Below, one piece after another: positions 6,112 through 12,236 of a DNA stretch of 13,151 nt (within the stretch, counting starts at the first letter, position 1; every line of letters begins with the position of its first letter). This stretch comes from CAYOYK01 sp964408185. Its GTDB lineage: Bacteria > Bacillota > Clostridia > Christensenellales > Aristaeellaceae. A program made the translations under genes and the position numbers. The stretch covers positions 1 through 13,151 of the forward strand of contig CAYOYK010000066.1 of the NCBI GenBank assembly GCA_964408185.1, in the 5' to 3' direction. The notes beneath the pieces were generated by a model that worked only from the letters and a program-made list of their open reading frames with translations, did no database searches and was not told the origin of the DNA.

Positions 6112-6139
6112 TTGACTTTTTGCAAGGAAGCCGTATAAT
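6112..6139 (+). promoter_or_regulatory. Promoter of the SH3b-domain protein (TTGACT-16-TATAAT)
   Basis: TTGACT (6112-6117) and a perfect TATAAT (6134-6139) are separated by 16 bases. The predicted start near 6146 gives a leader of about 38 bases before ATG 6184. Unlike its neighbours, this promoter has a normal short spacer and no CTTAAAG-type dyad, so it appears independent of the MerR-type regulator. Confidence 0.82.
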
Positions 6140-6183
6140 AGTTACAGAAGTATTTCAGCAATGTTGCGAAATGAGGTTCGACT

Positions 6184-7374
6184 ATGAAGAAATGCGTAAC
6201 AATTATGATGGCTCTGCTGCTTGCTTGCGCGGCGGTCTCCGCCTCCGCGCAAACCGCGGTTGTCCGCACGGAAAAGGGCAAGCTCAACCTGCGCTCCCGC
6301 CCGGACGCGGACGCCGTCGTGCTCGCCTATGTGCCTAACGGCTCCGTCGTCACGCTGGTCGAGGCTGCCGAGGACGGCTGGTATCGCGTTGCCTATCGAG
6401 GCAAGACCGGATATGTGATTTCCGACTATCTGGCGCTGGAGGACGGGGCTGTGTATACCGATCACGCTGCCTTCGCCTTTGTGCGCGAGCGGCCGGATGA
6501 CGACGCGGCGCTCAAGGCCGTACTTACTTATGTCGATCCCATCACGGTGCTCAGCACGGACGGGGATTGGAGCTATGTATCCTGCCAAAACAGCGACGGC
6601 GAAACCGTGATTGGCTACCTGCGCACCGAGGCTATCGCGCAGGGCCGCACGGAGCCTGCCGACGCCGCCGACGTCGTGGAGAGCGACACGGAGGCGCGGC
6701 TGACGGACGACCAGCGCCTGTACGAATGGCCGGACAGCGCTGCCGAAAGCCCCGTGACGCTGCCGCAGGACGCTGTGGTGGTGATTCTGCGCGCCGAAGG
6801 GGATTGGAGCTACGTTGTCGCGGACGCCTATTCCGGCTATGTGCGCTCCTCCGCGCTGGAGCCGACCGGCAACAGGGGGGCCGCCCAGAGAGACGGCGAT
6901 ACGGACGATCAAGCCAGCCAAGATCCCGCTACCGTCACGGGCGCGACGCATCCATCAGCGGACGATTCCGCCTCCGCGAAGGCAAGCGACGCGTCGCCCG
7001 TCGGCAAGACGGACAGCCCGGCCGAAACGCCGCCCGTCGGCAAGGCGGACAGCCCGGCCGAAACGCCGTCTGTCGGCAAGACGGACAAGCCCCAGAGCAC
7101 GCCCGCCGCCGAGGAGCCGAAGGACACCATCAACGAGGCGAAGGCGCGGGGCATCGCCGACGCGGCGCTTCGCCGCAAGTATCCGGCCTTTGCGGGCGCG
7201 ACGTTTTCCTCCGTAAGCTGTCGCTATGTCACGGAGGATGCGGCCTTTGCCACGCCTTATTACCAGTTTGACTACTATGAAAACGGCTCGCCGATCTATT
7301 CCGCCATGGTCAACGCCCAGACCAGAGAGGTGCTGTACCTGTTTGGCAGTCTGTCCGGCGAAGGCAACGGCTGA
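6184..7374 (+). CDS. Secreted SH3b-domain protein with Pro/Thr/Ala-rich repeats and PepSY-like C-terminus
   Basis: This predicts a 396-residue exported protein. Residues 1-22 are a signal peptide (MKK, hydrophobic core, ASA before QT). Residues about 25-82 form a clear bacterial SH3 domain (KLNLRSRPDADAVVLAYVPNG, GWYRVAYRGKTGYVISDYL). Two more SH3-like units follow at about 85-155 (DWSYVSC, GYLRTEA) and 170-228 (DWSYVVADAYSGYVRSSAL). Residues 229-315 are a low-complexity linker with three 12-residue repeats (PVGKTDSPAETP type, 272-307). The C-terminus (316-396) has ALRRKYPAF, YYQFDYYENGSPIYSAMVNA and TREVLYLFG, resembling a PepSY or YpeB-like fold. SH3b domains usually bind cell-wall peptidoglycan and PepSY domains often inhibit proteases, so a wall-associated or regulatory role is likely, but no catalytic domain is present. 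Ribosome site: GAGG at 6173-6176. It ends 3 bases before the next promoter's -35, with no terminator. Confidence 0.9.
   Translation: MKKCVTIMMALLLACAAVSASAQTAVVRTEKGKLNLRSRPDADAVVLAYVPNGSVVTLVEAAEDGWYRVAYRGKTGYVISDYLALEDGAVYTDHAAFAFVRERPDDDAALKAVLTYVDPITVLSTDGDWSYVSCQNSDGETVIGYLRTEAIAQGRTEPADAADVVESDTEARLTDDQRLYEWPDSAAESPVTLPQDAVVVILRAEGDWSYVVADAYSGYVRSSALEPTGNRGAAQRDGDTDDQASQDPATVTGATHPSADDSASAKASDASPVGKTDSPAETPPVGKADSPAETPSVGKTDKPQSTPAAEEPKDTINEAKARGIADAALRRKYPAFAGATFSSVSCRYVTEDAAFATPYYQFDYYENGSPIYSAMVNAQTREVLYLFGSLSGEGNG
6997..7104 (+). repeat. Three 36-bp tandem repeats inside the SH3b-protein gene
   Basis: Units 6997-7032, 7033-7068 and 7069-7104 encode PVGKTDSPAETP, PVGKADSPAETP and SVGKTDKPQSTP. 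The first two differ by very few bases, so the duplication looks recent. The 36-base unit keeps the frame, so changes in copy number would only lengthen or shorten the linker. Confidence 0.9.
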
Positions 7375-7377
7375 CAC

Positions 7378-7408
7378 TTGACATAAAGTCCACTTGAAGT
7401 GGTATGAT
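7378..7408 (+). promoter_or_regulatory. Second MerR-type promoter with 19-bp spacer and related dyad (flavoprotein operon)
   Basis: TTGACA (7378-7383) and TATGAT (7403-7408) are separated by 19 bases, the same unusual spacing as the promoter at 4777-4807. The dyad CATAAAG-TCCA-CTTGAAG (7382-7399) occupies the same place relative to the -35. An alternating AAGT-CC-ACTT core (7386-7395) is a perfect inverted repeat. The predicted start near 7415 leads to AAGGAGA and ATG 7440. The match in both spacing and dyad position makes co-regulation by the MerR protein at 4311-4754 likely. Confidence 0.85.
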
Positions 7409-7439
7409 GCTCTTATCAAAACACCAAAGGAGAACGGCC

Positions 7440-8063
7440 ATGAAGGTTATGCTCATCAATGGAAGCCCCGACCGGACGGGCTGCTGCAACACCGCGCTGG
7501 ACGAGATCGACGCGGCGCTTCAGGCGGATGGAATCGACGTGGAGCGCATATGGGTCGGCATGAAGCCGATCAGCGGCTGCATTGACTGCCGTCGCTGTCG
7601 GGATACGCACCGCTGCATCATCAACGACGATGTGCCCGATGCGGTGGAGCGCTTCAAGCAATGCGACGGACTGATGGTCGCATCGCCGGTACACTTTGCC
7701 AGCGCGAGCGGCGCGGCAACCTCGTTCCTTGATCGGTTCTTCTTCTCGGCAAACCGGGATGATTTGCGCGGCAAGCCGGGCGCCGCGATTGTGAGCTGTC
7801 GCCGGGGCGGCGCGACGGCCGCGTTCGATCAGCTGAACAAGTATTTTTCCATCACGGAAATGCCCATCGTCACCTCCTGCTATTGGAATCAGGTGCACGG
7901 CTCCACGCCGGACGAGGTGCGTCAGGACTTGGAGGGCATGCACGGCATGCGCGTGCTGGCGCACAACATGGCCTACCTGCTCAAGGCGCTGCAAGCCGCG
8001 CGGGAGGCCGGGGTGCCGCTGCCCAAGCAGGAGCCGATGGTATTTACCAACTTTATTCGATAG
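7440..8063 (+). CDS. Flavodoxin-fold iron-sulfur flavoprotein / NADPH-dependent FMN reductase family
   Basis: This 207-residue protein begins MKVMLINGSPDRTGCCNTAL, a beta strand and FMN-phosphate loop (GSPxxxGCCNT) of the flavodoxin-like FMN reductase fold. At residues 47-59 there is C47-x2-C50-x2-C53-x5-C59 followed by IINDDV, the compact cysteine motif that binds a [4Fe-4S] cluster in Isf-type iron-sulfur flavoproteins. SPVHFASASGAATSFLDR (about 88-105) is the usual flavin-contact and dimer region. Such proteins pass electrons between ferredoxin or NAD(P)H and small acceptors in anaerobes; the exact substrate is unknown. ATG 7440 is chosen because AAGGAGA (7427-7433) lies 6 bases upstream; an earlier in-frame ATG at 7404 lies inside the -10 hexamer. 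It is the first gene of a two-gene unit with the aldo/keto reductase starting 10 bases later. Confidence 0.92.
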   Translation: MKVMLINGSPDRTGCCNTALDEIDAALQADGIDVERIWVGMKPISGCIDCRRCRDTHRCIINDDVPDAVERFKQCDGLMVASPVHFASASGAATSFLDRFFFSANRDDLRGKPGAAIVSCRRGGATAAFDQLNKYFSITEMPIVTSCYWNQVHGSTPDEVRQDLEGMHGMRVLAHNMAYLLKALQAAREAGVPLPKQEPMVFTNFIR

Positions 8064-8073
8064 GAGCCTCTGT

Positions 8074-8988
8074 ATGAAGCAAATCGTTCTGGGCGGAAAG
8101 CCCGCGCCGTCGGTCGTTGTCGGCTGCATGCGCTTTGCGGGCTTTGATACCGCCGCCATGACTCACTACCTGCACACCGCTCTTGAGCTGGGCGCGTGTT
8201 TCTTCGATCACGCCGATATCTATGGCGACGGGCAGAGCGAGGCAATCTTTGGGCAGGCACTTCGCGCGGATTCCTCCTTGCGCCGCGAGGAGATGATCCT
8301 GCAATCCAAGTGCGGCATTCGCAAGGGCCGCTACGATCTATCCAAGGAACACATCCTGCGCTCCGTGGACGGCATTTTGGAGCGGCTTGGCGTGGAATAC
8401 CTCGACGTGCTGCTGCTGCATCGCCCCGACGCGCTGGTCGAGCCGGAGGAGGTGGCGGCCGCCTTCGACGCGCTGGAAAGCGCGGGCAAGGTGCGCGCGT
8501 TTGGCGTATCCAACCACAAGCCTATGCAGATAGAGCTGCTCAAAAAATACGTGCGTCAGCCGCTGATCGCCAATCAGCTCCAGTTCAGTTTGCCCGCCTC
8601 CAACCTCATCGCAAACGGCATGGAGGTCAACATGACCAGCGACGGCGCGGAGGATCGGGACGGCAGCGCGCTGGACTACTGTCGGCTGCATGAGATCACC
8701 ATTCAGGCGTGGTCGCCGTTCCAGCGCCCCGCGTGGCAGGGCCCCTTTATCGATAGCGACGCGTGCCCAACGCTCAACGAAGCGCTTTCCAAAGCGTCTA
8801 CGCGATATGGCGTATCCGCCACGACGGTCGCCTCCGCGTGGATCCTGCGGCATCCGGCCCATATGCAGCTGATCGCTGGCACCACCAACGAGAATCGCCT
8901 GCGGGAGATCATCGCGGGCGGCGACGTTGCGCTGAGCCGCGAGGATTGGTACAAGCTCTATTTGGCGGCGGGGCATCCGCTGCCGTAA
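8074..8988 (+). CDS. Aldo/keto reductase, YdhF-like
   Basis: This 304-residue single-domain aldo/keto reductase has the catalytic tetrad D45 and Y50 (FFDHADIYG), K79 (LQSKCGI) and H116 (LLLHRPDAL). The sequence around GVSNHKPMQIELL and QLQFSLPASNLIANGMEVN resembles the E. coli YdhF group. It has no ferredoxin tail, so it likely uses NADPH directly on an aldehyde or ketone; the substrate is not evident. AGGAG at 8062-8066 overlaps the stop codon of the preceding flavoprotein gene (8061-8063) and lies 7 bases before ATG 8074, so the two genes are co-transcribed and probably coupled. Regulation would come from the MerR-type promoter at 7378-7408. The gene ends just before a long terminator hairpin. 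Confidence 0.94.
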   Translation: MKQIVLGGKPAPSVVVGCMRFAGFDTAAMTHYLHTALELGACFFDHADIYGDGQSEAIFGQALRADSSLRREEMILQSKCGIRKGRYDLSKEHILRSVDGILERLGVEYLDVLLLHRPDALVEPEEVAAAFDALESAGKVRAFGVSNHKPMQIELLKKYVRQPLIANQLQFSLPASNLIANGMEVNMTSDGAEDRDGSALDYCRLHEITIQAWSPFQRPAWQGPFIDSDACPTLNEALSKASTRYGVSATTVASAWILRHPAHMQLIAGTTNENRLREIIAGGDVALSREDWYKLYLAAGHPLP

Positions 8989-8993
8989 TCAAT

Positions 8994-9052
8994 CGCACAG
9001 CAAAAGCCCGTTGGCCGGGGGGACAGCCGACGGGCTTTTGTTGTGCTGTGCG
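8994..9052 (+). terminator. Long hairpin terminator after the aldo/keto reductase
   Basis: CAAAAGCCCGT (9001-9011) pairs with ACGGGCTTTTG (9030-9040), extended inward by TGGC/GCCG-type pairs and outward by CGCACAGC (8994-9001) against GCTGTGCG (9045-9052), with a bulge. The CTTTTGTT on the 3' arm gives the U-rich tract. The mirrored AAAAGC on the minus strand could also help stop leftward transcription. Confidence 0.87.
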
Positions 9053-9200
9053 TTGAGGACCCGCTGATTGATTTAGCGCATTCCGAGAACAGAGCCTTTA
9101 TCCGCCTGACTGCGCCAGAAACGCGTGCAACAGCGCCGCGATTCCTGCGGTTTTCTTCCTTGCAGACGAAAAAGCCGACCCGTTATCGCAGAGACGTCAT
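9053..9200. other. Short intergenic stretch between convergent genes
   Basis: I see no gene, promoter or strong hairpin here. A weak CCGC-GATTCCT-GCGG stem followed by TTTTCTT at about 9137-9158 could act as a backup terminator for rightward transcripts. The leftward acetyltransferase gene has no clear terminator of its own before the hairpin at 8994-9052. Confidence 0.4.
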
Positions 9201-9815
9201 TCAATCAGCGATGCCCTCGTTCTCCGAGAATTTGCGGTCGTGAAAGTAGTATTCGCGGTCGCGCTCTCCAATGGCGCGCAGTACTTTGCAGGGGTTGCCA
9301 ACGGCGACGGTCATGGGCGGCACATCCTTGGTGACGACGCTGCCCGCGCCCACCATCGCGCCCCGGCCGATGGTCACGCCGGGCAACAGGGTTACGCACG
9401 CGCCGATCCACGCGTCGTCCTCGATGGTCACGGCGGCGCTGTACATCTCGCCGTGCATGCGCATCTCCGGGTGCAGGGGATGGCCCGTGGTAATGATGGT
9501 CACATTGGGGGAGATGAGCACGTTGTTGCCGATGACGATCTTGTAGTCGTCCAGCAGCGTCGTGCCCGCGTTAAAGTAACAGTTGTTGCCGATGGTCACA
9601 TTGCTGCCGCAGACCACCATCACGGGCTGCTGCATCCACACGTTCTCGCCCACGGAGCCAAACAGCTTGCGCATGATCTCGTCGCGCTTTTCCACCTCGC
9701 TGGGGCGCAGCTGGTTAAACTCATACATCAAATCCTTGCCCTTTGCTTGCGCCTCAAGGTATTCCTCGGTGTCGGTCCACAGCAATCCGGCTGCCTTGCG
9801 TTCCTCCATGGTCAT
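9201..9815 (-). CDS. Sugar O-acetyltransferase, maltose/galactoside acetyltransferase (Maa/LacA) family
   Basis: This 204-residue protein has an N-terminal Maa-type helical domain (about 3-57: EERKAAGLLWTDTEEYLEAQ) and a left-handed beta helix of hexapeptide repeats (about 62-175: VTIGNN, VLISPNVTI, AWIGACVTLLPGVTIGRGAMVGAGSVVTKDVP). The catalytic His is probably H112 in TTGHPLHPEMR, the position of His115 in LacA. Such enzymes transfer acetyl from acetyl-CoA to a sugar hydroxyl. ATG at 9815 has GGAGG (9827-9823) 7 bases upstream. It overlaps the stop of the upstream MATE gene as ATGA, so translation is coupled to the exporter. Acetylation of a sugar-like compound followed by or paired with export is a plausible inference. 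The natural substrate is unknown. Confidence 0.95.
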   Translation of the reverse strand: MTMEERKAAGLLWTDTEEYLEAQAKGKDLMYEFNQLRPSEVEKRDEIMRKLFGSVGENVWMQQPVMVVCGSNVTIGNNCYFNAGTTLLDDYKIVIGNNVLISPNVTIITTGHPLHPEMRMHGEMYSAAVTIEDDAWIGACVTLLPGVTIGRGAMVGAGSVVTKDVPPMTVAVGNPCKVLRAIGERDREYYFHDRKFSENEGIAD

Positions 9816-11197
9816 AGCGCTTCCTCCGTCTCCGCTTGATCGCGGGTGATATTTTTGAGCCAGCCGTACTTGCGGTAGTGCGCCGCTACGGCCGGCAGCT
9901 TCACAAACTCGTCGGTGCTGAAGAAAAGAAACAGGCACAGCGGCGGGACCCGCGCTACAAAGGCAAGCAGACAGCCGATCGGCACGATGAACGCCCACAT
10001 CACGATCGCATCGCAGAGAAACCCAAACCGCGCGTCTCCGCCCGCGCAAAAGATGCCCGATATCACCGCGGAGTTTACCGAATTGCCGATGCAGTAGACC
10101 GCGCAGATCCACAGCATGCCGCTCAGCAGCTCCCGCGCCTCGCCCTCCAAGCTGCCCATGGCGAGCGACAGCGGCCTTGTGAGGAGGATCGTCAGCCCGG
10201 CCAGCGCGCCAAAGACCAGCGACCAGCGCACGATGCGTCCCGCGTCTCTGCGCGCGTCGTCCATGCGGCTTTTCCCCAGCTCCTTGCCGATGAGCACGCC
10301 GCCGCCCTGCCCGACGCCCTTGCACAGCACCAGCGCCAGATTGCGCACAACTGTCGCGACCGAGTTGGCGGCGACCAGTGCGGTACTGGTATGCCCGATG
10401 ATGGCGGACATGGCGACCAGCCCGCCGCCCCAGACCAGGTAGTTGCCCTGCACGGGCAGCGTGTAGCGCAAAAAGTCCTTCACCAGCATGCGATCCGGAC
10501 GGAACACGTTCCGTATGCGCAGATGTACCCTGCCGCGAAAACGGGAGTGCAGCAGGCACCACGCGACCTCCGCAAAGCGGGCGAGCACCGTGGAGGCGGC
10601 TACGCCGATCACGCTGCCTTCGACGTCTCCGGGAAACAGCACAAAGATCGCCAGCGCGTTGCCCGCAATGTTCAGCAGCAGACTGACCGACGTAATTACC
10701 GCGCTCAGCTTCACACGCTCCATGCTTTTGATGACGCAGAGATAGATCTGCGACAGGCTCATCAGCAGGTAGGAGAACGACAGCGCGCGCAGGTAGCGGC
10801 CGCCCAGCGCGATCAGCCTCGCGTCGCTGGTGAGAATGCGCATCAGCGTTTCCGGCAGCAAAAGCGCGGCGGCGAAGAACAGCAGCGAGATGATCGACGA
10901 AAACAAGCAGCCGATGCCAAGGATGCGCTCGATGGCGCGCAGGTCGCCCTTGCCCCAGTATTGAGCGCTCAGTATGCCCGCGCCGCTGGACAAGCCAAAG
11001 TAGAACAGCGTCAGCGCAAATGTGATCTGCCCGGCCAGCGATACGGCCGAGAGCGCGTCCGTGCCCGCAACGCCCAGCATCACCACGTCCGCGGAGTTGA
11101 CCAGCGCGGATATAAGGTTTTGCAGCGCGATGGGCAGCACCAGTGCCAGCATTTGCTTGGTGAAAGCGCTTTTGCCCTCCGAGGCTTGGCTCGTCAT
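9812..11197 (-). CDS. MATE family multidrug/organic-cation efflux transporter
   Basis: This 461-residue integral membrane protein has the usual length and roughly 12 hydrophobic helices. Typical MATE sequence is visible: LALVLPIALQNLISALVNSADVVMLG near the start, GLSSGAGILSAQYWGKGD in the first half, and a repeated half with GVGQGGGVLIGKELGK. MATE proteins export drugs or metabolites using a Na+ or H+ gradient. ATG at 11197 is chosen because an AGGAGGAG ribosome site lies about 8-10 bases upstream; the frame is open further, to 11320, but that part crosses the divergent promoter region and lacks MATE similarity. It is the first gene of a leftward pair with the acetyltransferase and is divergent from an AraC-family regulator, its likely controller. 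Confidence 0.95.
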   Translation of the reverse strand: MTSQASEGKSAFTKQMLALVLPIALQNLISALVNSADVVMLGVAGTDALSAVSLAGQITFALTLFYFGLSSGAGILSAQYWGKGDLRAIERILGIGCLFSSIISLLFFAAALLLPETLMRILTSDARLIALGGRYLRALSFSYLLMSLSQIYLCVIKSMERVKLSAVITSVSLLLNIAGNALAIFVLFPGDVEGSVIGVAASTVLARFAEVAWCLLHSRFRGRVHLRIRNVFRPDRMLVKDFLRYTLPVQGNYLVWGGGLVAMSAIIGHTSTALVAANSVATVVRNLALVLCKGVGQGGGVLIGKELGKSRMDDARRDAGRIVRWSLVFGALAGLTILLTRPLSLAMGSLEGEARELLSGMLWICAVYCIGNSVNSAVISGIFCAGGDARFGFLCDAIVMWAFIVPIGCLLAFVARVPPLCLFLFFSTDEFVKLPAVAAHYRKYGWLKNITRDQAETEEAL

Positions 11198-11216
11198 CCG
11201 AATAGCTCCTCCTCGC

Positions 11217-11244
11217 TTGACAGCGGTGTTCTGTGTGATATCAT
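11217..11244 (+). promoter_or_regulatory. AraC-gene promoter (TTGACA-16-TATCAT, extended -10)
   Basis: A perfect TTGACA (11217-11222) is followed after 16 bases by TATCAT (11239-11244), which is preceded by TGA, giving an extended -10. The predicted start near 11251 leaves a leader of about 68 bases before ATG 11319. Confidence 0.75.
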
Positions 11245-11250
11245 TATATC
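11237..11250. promoter_or_regulatory. GATAT-N4-ATATC dyad over the divergent -10 elements
   Basis: GATAT (11237-11241) and ATATC (11246-11250) are inverted repeats flanking CATT. The dyad covers the rightward -10 (11239-11244) and a perfect leftward TATAAT (11248-11243) that could serve the MATE gene. The leftward -35 (about 11266-11271, TAGATT on the minus strand) is weak, which would fit a promoter needing an activator. The dyad could also simply be an A/T-rich coincidence of two facing -10 boxes. Confidence 0.45.
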
Positions 11251-11318
11251 GCGGCAGGACGATGAAATCTATCAGGAAATGCCGTTGAATTATCAATATC
11301 CAACAACAGGAGGAAATC

Positions 11319-12227
11319 ATGACCTATCAGCAGCTGGATCTGACCCATGATCGGGCCGAGCGCATACGGTACGATTGGCCCGACCTGCCCGTGTATGCCC
11401 GCAAGTCGAGCCTATCCGTGTTCCGCAATATGGCCGCGTCCAGCCACTGGCACAGCGACGTGGAGTTTATGGTGCTGCTGGACGGTCACATGGAGTACGA
11501 CATAAACGGGGAAACGGTGCATATCGGCGAGGGCGAGGGCCTGTTTGTCAACTCGCGTCAGCTCCATTATGGGTTTTCGGGCGACGGCACGGACTGTCAG
11601 TACCTTTGCTTGGTCATGCACCCGTTGACGCTGTGCGTCAGCCAGCAGATGGCCAAGGCGTATGTCTCGCCGGTACTGGAAAATGAAAGCGCGCCCTACT
11701 GTCTGCTTCGCCCGGATCATCCGTGGCAGGGCAAGGCAATGGCGCAGCTCAAGCGCATCTACGAGGCCTGCGCGCAACGCAAGGAACTGGCCGAGTTGGA
11801 GGTTATGAGCGCGTTCTATGAGCTGTGGGCGCTGCTGTACGGCGGCCTGCCGCATGCGGAGCAGCCAGTGCGCGCCAATAAAAGGCTGGCTGCGCTGCGC
11901 GCGATGGTCAGCTATGTGCAGGCACATTACGGCGACCGCGTGACCACACAGCAAATCGCGCAGGCGGGTCATATGTGCCAAACCAGCTGCTGCACCGCCT
12001 TTGCGCAGTACCTGCACCAAACGCCCATTCAGTATTTGATCGGCTATCGGCTGAGCCGAAGCGCGGAGCTGCTGCTGGAGCCCGGCGAAAGCGTGACGGA
12101 GGTCGCCTTTGCGTGCGGCTTTTCCAGCGTGAGCTACTTTACGGAGACCTTTCGCAAGCGCTTTGGATGCCCGCCCACAGAGTATCGCCGCCGCGCGATG
12201 GCGGAGGACGGCGCGTCGGGCGTTTGA
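11319..12227 (+). CDS. AraC-family transcriptional regulator with cupin sensor domain
   Basis: This 302-residue regulator has an N-terminal cupin-type AraC ligand-binding domain (about 25-115) with HWHSDVEFMVLLDGHMEYDINGE, GEGEGLFVNSRQLHYGF; the two His in HWH and the ELH-like QLH are typical of the cupin pocket. The C-terminal AraC DNA-binding domain (about 200-295) has two helix-turn-helix units: VTTQQIAQAGHMCQTSCCTAF and SVTEVAFACGFSSVSYFTETF, ending FRKRFGCPPTEYRRR. The family commonly senses sugars or small organic ligands. ATG 11319 has AGGAGG (11308-11313) 5 bases upstream. It is divergent from the MATE/acetyltransferase pair, which is its most likely target. No terminator fits in the 9-base gap before the convergent gene at 12237. 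Confidence 0.95.
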   Translation: MTYQQLDLTHDRAERIRYDWPDLPVYARKSSLSVFRNMAASSHWHSDVEFMVLLDGHMEYDINGETVHIGEGEGLFVNSRQLHYGFSGDGTDCQYLCLVMHPLTLCVSQQMAKAYVSPVLENESAPYCLLRPDHPWQGKAMAQLKRIYEACAQRKELAELEVMSAFYELWALLYGGLPHAEQPVRANKRLAALRAMVSYVQAHYGDRVTTQQIAQAGHMCQTSCCTAFAQYLHQTPIQYLIGYRLSRSAELLLEPGESVTEVAFACGFSSVSYFTETFRKRFGCPPTEYRRRAMAEDGASGV

Positions 12228-12236
12228 TCACAGCGC

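Noticed and set aside
6184..6250. Lipoprotein signal (LLAC) in the SH3b protein
   Set aside because: LLAC does not fit the usual lipobox well (Leu at -2), while ASA before QT gives a good ordinary signal peptidase site.
6997..7104. Possible CRISPR array (36-bp repeats)
   Set aside because: The units are directly abutting with no spacers, in frame within a coding region; no cas genes are present.
9816..10562. Upstream extension of the acetyltransferase frame through the MATE gene
   Set aside because: The extension is an out-of-frame reading of the MATE gene; ATG 9815 with GGAGG and an ATGA overlap is the real start.
11198..11320. N-terminal extension of the MATE protein
   Set aside because: It spans the divergent promoter region and lacks MATE similarity; the start at 11197 has a strong AGGAGG-type site.
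9836..11350. A 504-codon open frame on the plus strand opposite the MATE gene
   Set aside because: The translation is Gln/Arg/His-rich low-complexity with no recognisable fold, and it lies exactly antisense to a clear MATE gene. It reflects high GC codon usage on the coding strand.
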